Below are positions 6,623 through 11,825 of a DNA stretch of 12,754 bases, piece by piece (the first letter of the stretch is position 1; every line of letters begins with the position of its first letter). The translations under genes and the position numbers were made by a program. The notes under the pieces are model-generated. The model was given only the letters and a program-made list of their open reading frames with translations. It was not told where the DNA came from and did no database searches. This stretch comes from Clostridia bacterium (lineage in GTDB: Bacteria; Bacillota_A; Clostridia; Christensenellales; Aristaeellaceae), in contig JAGCIC010000059.1 in the NCBI GenBank assembly GCA_017648805.1, positions 1-12,754 of the forward strand. Direction: 5' to 3'.

Positions 6623-7923
6623 TTGAGCGCCTCCAGAGAATAGATTTGGCGGTCGCGTACTATGCAGCCCGCAGGACTGCCCGCCCTGAGCAGTTGGGCG
6701 CAGCCGCCGCAGGTCACGCAGGGCGCGTCAAGCGGCCGGCCGGACAGTATCTTGTTCGGAAAATCCGGGTCGGCAAACGCCATTCGCCCGAAGCCCGCCA
6801 TGGCACAGGAACCCTGCCCGATCATCCCCGCCGCCAACTGGGGCGCGAACTGCCTCAGGTACGAAAACGCGCTGCCGATAACGGGCAAGCCGGGGTATGC
6901 GCGCTGTATCTCGCCCACGCAGCGCATCATGCGGTCGACTCCCACAAAGGGATGCTCGTCCGGCACGTAGTTGCCCCGGTCGTAGGGGCGGTTGACGTGG
7001 GGATTTTTGTAGGGGTTTCCTATGGTTATATTCAGTATCGGTATAGCCATCTCGTTTTTGAGTATGCCGGCCAGACGTTTGCCTTCCTCAAGCCAGGGGT
7101 TCAGGCCGCCGTCCGGCTTTACGCCGAAACCGTAGGGATAGGGGAACCCGTCGTACACGTTCAGGCGGCTGGTCAGGAAGAAATCTCCGGTTATGTTCGC
7201 CCGGGCCGCCCGGTACGCGTTAAGCAAAAAGCGGGTGCGGTTCTCAAAACTGCCGCCGTAGGCGCCCGGACGGGTGTAGGCGGACAGCAGTTCGCAGGCC
7301 AGGTAACGGTGGCAGCATTTCACATCCATGCCGTCAAAGCCGGCGGCCCGGGCCAGGCGGGCGGTCTCCCCGAAACGCTCCTCGTAGGCCTTGAGCCGGT
7401 CGTCCGACAGGATGCAGCTTTCGGGCAGGGGAGTATCCTCAAACAGGGGGTTGTTGTAGGCGATCAGCGGTTCGGGACAGCCGTTGGGCTTGGAGTAACG
7501 CCCGGAATTGGTAGCCTGCACGACGATTACAGGGGCATAGCCGTTCTGTTTAAGGCCCGCTTCCCTGATCTGCGCTATGAGGCGCTTAAAGTCGTCCAGA
7601 TTGTCCTTGGTCAGCATAAGCTGGTGGGCGCTGGCGCGCACTTCCGGCGCGGTGGCCACGGCTTCGAACCATATGAGTCCCGCGCCGCCCCGGGCGAAAC
7701 GCAGGTAGCGGCGCACGGTAAGCTCGCCCGGGCTGCCCGTTTCGGTGCCGTCGGTCCCTTCCATGGGCTGCAGCGCGATGCGGTTATGCGCCGTGAACGC
7801 GCCGATCTTGAGCGGGGCTTTCAGCACGTCCGTGTTTTCGCTGCGGGGCAGGGAAATGCCCAGGGCATCCGCGGTGTTTTCTATGTCCGTCCAGGATCTG
7901 TAGTGAAATGTTTCGTGCGGCAT
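6619..7923 (-). CDS. OYE-type NADH:flavin oxidoreductase with 4Fe-4S motif
   Basis: This 434-residue protein has the FMN TIM-barrel of the old yellow enzyme/2,4-dienoyl-CoA reductase group, which reduces C=C bonds of enones. LKIGAFTAHNRIALQPME (38-55) is the family N-terminal strand; Q136 and GR (141-142) contact FMN; the block RPGAYGGSFENRTRF (218-232) and the phosphate loop GFGRMAFADPDFPNK (377-391) are typical. C402, C405, C408 and C420 (Cx2Cx2Cx11C) make a 4Fe-4S site like that of FadH. FadH has about 670 residues; the C-terminal FAD/NAD domain is absent here, so electrons must come from another protein. The usual substrate pair IHxAH is changed to VKCCH (K202, H205), and the QLxHxGR His is Asn139, which marks a divergent subfamily. 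GGAGG lies about 8 nt upstream of the ATG. It is the first gene of its operon, and a promoter candidate lies 60-88 nt upstream. Confidence 0.9.
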   Translation of the reverse strand: MPHETFHYRSWTDIENTADALGISLPRSENTDVLKAPLKIGAFTAHNRIALQPMEGTDGTETGSPGELTVRRYLRFARGGAGLIWFEAVATAPEVRASAHQLMLTKDNLDDFKRLIAQIREAGLKQNGYAPVIVVQATNSGRYSKPNGCPEPLIAYNNPLFEDTPLPESCILSDDRLKAYEERFGETARLARAAGFDGMDVKCCHRYLACELLSAYTRPGAYGGSFENRTRFLLNAYRAARANITGDFFLTSRLNVYDGFPYPYGFGVKPDGGLNPWLEEGKRLAGILKNEMAIPILNITIGNPYKNPHVNRPYDRGNYVPDEHPFVGVDRMMRCVGEIQRAYPGLPVIGSAFSYLRQFAPQLAAGMIGQGSCAMAGFGRMAFADPDFPNKILSGRPLDAPCVTCGGCAQLLRAGSPAGCIVRDRQIYSLEALK

Positions 7924-7963
7924 GGGGGACCCTCCAGGTACTGTCGGAAGATTATCATAAGAC

Positions 7964-7992
7964 TTGATTTCGATGCGTATTTATAATATCAT
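7964..7992 (+). promoter_or_regulatory. Sigma-70-type promoter for the divergent Gfo/Idh gene
   Basis: TTGATT (7964-7969) and TATCAT (7987-7992) are 17 nt apart on the plus strand, with 4/6 and 5/6 consensus matches. Transcription would begin near 7999, giving a 33-nt leader to ATG 8032. A perfect TATAAT also sits at 7982-7987 but has no good -35 element at 16-18 nt. Either -10 overlaps the opposite promoter's -10. Confidence 0.45.
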
Positions 7993-8011
7993 ATTTAGCG
8001 GAAATTGGCAA
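7983..8011 (-). promoter_or_regulatory. Sigma-70-type promoter for the OYE-SDR-flavoprotein-esterase operon
   Basis: On the minus strand TTGCCA (8011-8006) and TATTAT (7988-7983) are separated by exactly 17 nt; each differs from the consensus by one base. Transcription would start near 7976, leaving a leader of about 50 nt with a GGAGG site before ATG 7923. It overlaps the promoter candidate of the opposite strand. The call is by eye. Confidence 0.6.
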
Positions 8012-8013
8012 TT
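8003..8013. promoter_or_regulatory. Palindromic operator candidate in divergent promoter region
   Basis: AATTGGCAATT is a perfect 11-bp palindrome (AATTG-G-CAATT). It covers the -35 element of the minus-strand promoter and lies just after the expected plus-strand start point, so a bound repressor could block both directions. A second short palindrome, TTATCATAA, is at 7952-7960. No regulator gene is visible in the window, and short AT-rich palindromes can occur by chance. Confidence 0.35.
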
Positions 8014-8016
8014 CAC

Positions 8017-8023
8017 GGGGAGA
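8017..8023 (+). promoter_or_regulatory. Ribosome-binding site that fixes the Gfo/Idh start at 8032
   Basis: GGGGAGA lies 8 nt before ATG 8032. It lies downstream of the earlier in-frame TTG (8005), so it cannot serve that codon and supports the shorter protein. Confidence 0.75.
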
Positions 8024-8031
8024 CGAAAACG

Positions 8032-9015
8032 ATGCTGAATGTGGGCATAATCGGCTGCGCGGGGCATTACGGACTGGCGCTGGACAGCGCGGACAGGAAC
8101 CATACGTGCAATATAATCGCCGTTGCTTCCCCAAAGGACGGAACGGACGATACGTCGCTCAGGATAGTCGCCGCAAAGAGGGATATACCGTTTTACGAAG
8201 ACTGGCGGGAAATGCTGGAAAAGGAGAAACCCGGCCTGGTCGAGGTCGATACCCGCTACGACCGCCACGCGGCCGTAGCTGCGGAGTGCCTGCAGAAGGG
8301 CTGCGGCGTGTACTGCGAAAAGCCTCTGGCGACCACTCTTGAGGATCTGGAAACGCTGAAAAGTACGTATCTGGCATCCGGCAAGCCGCTGGGCGGCATG
8401 TTCAACCTGCGCTGGTCGGGCTGGTTTTTGGGTGTGAAACGGGCGATAGAGGCCGGAGAGATCGGGGAGATACGCCTTATCCACGGCCAGAAAAGCTATA
8501 AATTCGGCACGCGGCCGGAATTCTTCAGGCACCGTGACCAATACGGCGGACTGATCCCCTGGGTAGCCATACACGCCCTGGACTGGTGCCTGGCGCTGGG
8601 CGGAAAGTGCCTGAGCGTCTCCGCGCTGCAAAGCGCCCGTGACAACCGCGGCTGCGGCGAGACGGAGATGAGCGCGGTGATCCAGATGGAACTGGAAAAC
8701 CAGGTGTTCGCCACGGTATCGGCGGATTACTTCCGCCCGGCAGGCGGCGCGCGCCACGACGACGACCGCATACGGGTAACGGGCACGAGGGGCATGATAG
8801 AGGTGATCGACGGCACGGCGTGGCTGGAAAACGACGAGCCCCGCCGCGCCATAAGCCTGCCCGAGCCCGGAGATGCTTTCGGGGAATTCGTCAATGCCGT
8901 TCGGAACGGAACTGCCGATAAATGGGCCATGGACGCATTGGAAAGCACCCGCATAGCGCTGCTGGCACGAAAAGCGGGAGACCTGAAATGCACCGTCAGG
9001 GCGGACCTGGCGTAA
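8032..9015 (+). CDS. Gfo/Idh/MocA family oxidoreductase (second copy)
   Basis: This is a 327-residue NAD(P)-dependent dehydrogenase of the Gfo/Idh/MocA family and is clearly different in sequence from the copy at 508-1638. The Rossmann motif is GIIGCAGHYG (5-14), the EKP motif is at 96-98, and GGLIPWVAIHALDW (172-185) supplies the catalytic-region H181 and D184, as in the HxxxD stretch of many family members. The C-terminal sheet domain has DDDRIRVTGTRGMIEVIDG, typical of the family. Family enzymes act on sugars, polyols, sugar acids or 3-keto sugars. The gene stands alone between a divergent promoter region and a strong hairpin terminator, so it is monocistronic. Divergence from the reductive operon suggests co-regulation with it and perhaps a linked substrate, which is an inference. 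An in-frame TTG at 8005 would add nine residues but lies upstream of the ribosome-binding site. Confidence 0.92.
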   Translation: MLNVGIIGCAGHYGLALDSADRNHTCNIIAVASPKDGTDDTSLRIVAAKRDIPFYEDWREMLEKEKPGLVEVDTRYDRHAAVAAECLQKGCGVYCEKPLATTLEDLETLKSTYLASGKPLGGMFNLRWSGWFLGVKRAIEAGEIGEIRLIHGQKSYKFGTRPEFFRHRDQYGGLIPWVAIHALDWCLALGGKCLSVSALQSARDNRGCGETEMSAVIQMELENQVFATVSADYFRPAGGARHDDDRIRVTGTRGMIEVIDGTAWLENDEPRRAISLPEPGDAFGEFVNAVRNGTADKWAMDALESTRIALLARKAGDLKCTVRADLA

Positions 9016-9110
9016 AAAAAGACAGACAGGAAAAAATGAGAACCACTGCTGACCTACGACCAAGGCCATTATCGGTAGATACGGTGCCTTCTGCGGTAAA
9101 CACAGACAAA

Positions 9111-9150
9111 GACCCCGTCAGTTCATGCTGACGGGATCATTGTTTTGTTT
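9111..9150 (+). terminator. Rho-independent terminator after the second Gfo/Idh gene
   Basis: CCCGTCAG (9114-9121) and CTGACGGG (9128-9135) form an 8-bp GC-rich stem with the 6-nt loop TTCATG, extendable to 11 bp with one mismatch (9111-9138). The T-rich tract TTGTTTTGTTT follows at 9140-9150. It ends the plus-strand transcript about 95 nt after the stop. The opposite side (CAGACAAAGA) gives a weaker U-rich tail, so it may also help stop the minus-strand phosphoesterase unit, whose gene ends at 9205. The rest of 9016-9204 shows no other supported feature. Confidence 0.8.
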
Positions 9151-9204
9151 ACTGAACGGCTTCTGAACCCAAGCGGGCGCAGGTCTTTTGACGGGAAATA
9201 CTGT

Positions 9205-9873
9205 TTATTTTTCCGCACCGGGCTTTTTCAGGCGTGCGAACCAACTGCCCGGACCGCTTGGCCTGACCGCGGTCGCCGGCGCGTCTATCTCCAGAATGTG
9301 CCAGCCGACAGCGTTATACACGGTGGTGTCCCCGTACTTGACCGACTGGGGCAGCCGGTCACCGTAGCTCTGATGCACGTGGCCGTGTATAAAGTATTTG
9401 GGGTGGAACTCGTCCATCAGTTTCACGAAGCACTCGAACCCGCGGTGGGCGTTGTCCGGCGCGTCGCCGTAACCCCGGGGCGGGGCGTGGGTGATCACTA
9501 TGTCCACTCCGCCCGCCTTTCTTATCTTGCGGGAGACGCGCCTTATGCGGGCGCGCATCTCCTTTTCGTTGTACTGATAGGGGCCGGGGTTGTAGCGGAT
9601 GCAGCCGCCCAGCCCCAGTATCCTCAGACCGTTGAAATTAACAACCGTGTCTTCGGCGCTGTCGCAGCCTTCGGGGGGATAATTCACATATCCGGAGTCG
9701 TGGTTGCCGTGTACGTAATACAGAGGTTTTCCGCTCATGGTAACCAGAAACTCCAGGTATTCCTGCTTAAGATCGCCGCAGGACAGTATACAGTCGATGC
9801 CGCTTAAGCGGCCTGGCTGATAGTAATCCCACAGGTATTTGGCTTCCTCGTCGGCTACGAGCAGAATTTTCAT
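9205..9873 (-). CDS. Calcineurin-like metallophosphoesterase
   Basis: This is a 222-residue cytosolic phosphoesterase of the calcineurin-like fold, which uses two metal ions to cleave phosphomono- or diesters. The metal motifs in order are D8-x-E10 (VADEE), GDLKQEY with D34, GNHD (56-59), THAPP with H129, and GHVHQSYG with H165 and H167. The first motif is normally DxH; here the His is replaced by Glu, a variant I associate with a subgroup of Firmicutes phosphoesterases but cannot check. The substrate is not readable; cyclic nucleotides, sugar phosphates and nucleotides are all possible for the fold. GAGGAAAG precedes the ATG by about 10 nt, and the start overlaps the stop of the BMP-fusion gene by 4 nt (ATGA), so the two are almost certainly translated together. 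It is the last gene of its operon; the C-terminal 25 residues are low-complexity and basic. Confidence 0.92.
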   Translation of the reverse strand: MKILLVADEEAKYLWDYYQPGRLSGIDCILSCGDLKQEYLEFLVTMSGKPLYYVHGNHDSGYVNYPPEGCDSAEDTVVNFNGLRILGLGGCIRYNPGPYQYNEKEMRARIRRVSRKIRKAGGVDIVITHAPPRGYGDAPDNAHRGFECFVKLMDEFHPKYFIHGHVHQSYGDRLPQSVKYGDTTVYNAVGWHILEIDAPATAVRPSGPGSWFARLKKPGAEK

Positions 9874-11804
9874 AACACGCTTTCCTCTGTCTCGGGCGGT
9901 ATGGTGTCGCGGTGGACGCCCAGCAGCCTAACCAGGTTGCGGGACTGGGGCAGCAGTTCGTCAAATTCGGGGATATGCCCTTCCACATTGTCATTCAGCC
10001 AGTCCATGCGCATGAGCTCGTCGGGGGTAAAGCGATGGGTGCCGTCGCTTATTATGTTGCCGTTCTGGTCCGTCAGAGGGCAGAGGAACGGGTCTATCGA
10101 TTCCGACGTGATGCCGCTTTTAAGTATATCTGCCAGCGTTTTGAGGCCGCGGGGCAGGCTTTCGTCCAGGTCCACGTTGACCATGCCCGCGCTTAAGCCC
10201 CACCAGTCGTTTACGGCGCGGCGGCTGTCCCGGGCGGCCTCTATTCCGCCCGCCTGCAGCGCGCGGACGGTCTTGTCGTAGAACACGCCCCAATTGCAGC
10301 GGGGGGAGGCAAGGGGCCGCATTATGCCGTTTTCCACAAAATATGTGCCCTGATGCCAGACCAGCTGGGAATCGGCGCCGTCCCTGTCCCGGTTGCTGAT
10401 CACGTCTATGCCCGCGTCAAGCAGCTCCTGCACGGGATTGCCTGCCAGGCAGCTCCATTTAAGGCAGACTTTCGCCCCGGGATTGGTGAGCCGCGCGCCA
10501 AGCGCGAATGCGTTTATGGCGCATACGGTGCCCACTATGGGATAGTTGGCCACGTAGCCTATCCGATCACTTTGAGACATTGCGCCGGCGATGGCTCCGG
10601 CTATGTATTTGCTTTCGTAGATCCGGCAGTAGTAACCCCGCACCCCGGCATAGGCGAGGGAGAGGGAGCAGTTGTAGACAGCTACGTTCTTATGTTCCGC
10701 AGCGATCCTGCGGCAGGCGTCTATCAGGTTGGGAGTGGTGGCGAATATCACGTTGGCTCCGTCCGAGACAGCCTGCTCCATGCAGCCCGGGGCATCGCCG
10801 CGGGTCAGGTAGCTGCTCACGGTGAGATCCTGGTAGGCCTGCTCCTTCAGATAGTTTTCGCCCTGCTTGTGGGCGGATGCCCAGGGGCTTGTGGCGGGAT
10901 CAAAATCGTAAATGAACGCCGCGTGCAGCTTGTCCGAACCCAGTATGCGTTCAAGCAGGCTCTTTTCTTTGACTTCCGGCTCGGTGCTGAAAGAGATGGG
11001 GCTGCCCTGGGCGAGCAGGCGGATGTCGGGCCATACTGCCGAAAGGCTCCTGTGCAGTTCCTCGTTGGTCATATCGTTCATTTCCGCGAACGGATGCACT
11101 TCCAGATATGTGAGCAGAGCATCAGCGGCGGTCAGCGGCAGTTTTTCGGTATTCAGGCGCTCGAATTCGGCGGAAAAACGCATGAATTCCCCGGCAAATG
11201 CCCGCCTGAACTCCTCGTCCCACGCCTGCCCGGGTTCAAAGCCCAGGGCGGCCTGCAAACGGGCGTAACCGCCCGGCAGAGAGAAGGACACGGTGTAAAG
11301 CTCGCTGCACTTGTAGAAATCCATGAACTCGTAATACAGCTTAACCGCCGGGTCGTCGGAGGGCTCCGGCACGAAGCGGGTGACCTGGCCCAGTATGCTG
11401 GAGGCCTCAAGACTCCTCATCACGCTGACCCGCTTATGACCTTCCTGCACGTAGAAGTTGCCCATGTACTCATAGCAGACGATGGGGGTGGTTATGCCGT
11501 GCTCGAACTGGGAAGCGCACAGGTTGACCCATTTGGAGCCGAACTCGGTGTTTATGTCGATAAGGGGCATGAAGTTTCCGGCGAAGGCGGCCTTGCGCCC
11601 CTCCGCCCAGGTGCCGGTGATGCGGTTTATAGGTATGTCGATTATGCCCAGCTCCTGTGTGGCGGTTGCTGCGGAGGATTTAAGTATGCTCTTAAGCACC
11701 GCGGGATAGGGCGATATGCCTTTTGCCATACAGGAACTGAAGTATTTTTTGCCTTGCCGAAGGGCACTGTAGTATTGGTCTACGGCTTCGCTTTGATAGG
11801 ACAT
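9870..11804 (-). CDS. ParB/Srx-like module fused to BMP/PnrA ligand-binding domain
   Basis: This is a 644-residue multidomain protein. Residues about 55-135 resemble the ParB/sulfiredoxin fold: IPINRITGTW (57-66), the NFMPL segment (77-81), KW (91-92) and FYVQEGHKRVSVMR (117-130), equivalent to the family string VxDGHHRxxVxR. Residues 136-290 are a helical linker of unknown kind. Residues about 292-570 match the BMP/PnrA family of periplasmic-type nucleoside-binding proteins: HAAFIYDFDP, NVIFATTPNLIDACRRIA, ESKYIAGAIAGAMSQSDRIGYVANYPIVG (split here over 396-424), and DVISNRDRDG. The last 75 residues are an extra tail with SDGTHRFTPDEL. BMP proteins are usually exported lipoproteins, but there is no signal peptide or lipobox here, so it is likely cytosolic and may sense a nucleoside-like or sugar ligand. 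AAGGAG lies 5 nt before the ATG. It follows the GH4 gene by 21 nt and overlaps the phosphoesterase gene. The BMP call is firm; the ParB-like call is motif-level. Confidence 0.82.
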   Translation of the reverse strand: MSYQSEAVDQYYSALRQGKKYFSSCMAKGISPYPAVLKSILKSSAATATQELGIIDIPINRITGTWAEGRKAAFAGNFMPLIDINTEFGSKWVNLCASQFEHGITTPIVCYEYMGNFYVQEGHKRVSVMRSLEASSILGQVTRFVPEPSDDPAVKLYYEFMDFYKCSELYTVSFSLPGGYARLQAALGFEPGQAWDEEFRRAFAGEFMRFSAEFERLNTEKLPLTAADALLTYLEVHPFAEMNDMTNEELHRSLSAVWPDIRLLAQGSPISFSTEPEVKEKSLLERILGSDKLHAAFIYDFDPATSPWASAHKQGENYLKEQAYQDLTVSSYLTRGDAPGCMEQAVSDGANVIFATTPNLIDACRRIAAEHKNVAVYNCSLSLAYAGVRGYYCRIYESKYIAGAIAGAMSQSDRIGYVANYPIVGTVCAINAFALGARLTNPGAKVCLKWSCLAGNPVQELLDAGIDVISNRDRDGADSQLVWHQGTYFVENGIMRPLASPRCNWGVFYDKTVRALQAGGIEAARDSRRAVNDWWGLSAGMVNVDLDESLPRGLKTLADILKSGITSESIDPFLCPLTDQNGNIISDGTHRFTPDELMRMDWLNDNVEGHIPEFDELLPQSRNLVRLLGVHRDTIPPETEESVL

Positions 11805-11825
11805 TTATTCTCCTTGCTTTTTGAT

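Noticed and set aside
6646..7986. A 446-codon plus-strand frame antisense to the OYE-type gene
   Set aside because: The minus-strand protein is clearly an OYE-family enzyme with Fe-S cysteines; the plus-strand frame is a shadow with no start signal.
7981..9069. A 362-codon minus-strand frame antisense to the second Gfo/Idh gene
   Set aside because: The plus-strand gene has family motifs and a good ribosome-binding site; the antisense frame runs over the divergent promoter region.
9016..9110. Possible structured RNA around the AAGGC...GCCTT pairing after the second Gfo/Idh gene
   Set aside because: The stem is only five pairs with a long loop and no known riboswitch or small-RNA pattern; only the downstream terminator is supported.
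9036..9131. A 31-codon frame (ATG 9036, preceded by AGG) after the second Gfo/Idh gene
   Set aside because: It ends inside the right arm of the terminator hairpin and its product has no recognisable feature; a chance frame is more likely than a small gene.
9870..11804. Reading the BMP-fusion as an ordinary ABC-transporter lipoprotein
   Set aside because: There is no signal peptide or lipobox at the N-terminus and about 290 residues of other sequence come before the BMP domain; no permease or ATPase gene is adjacent.
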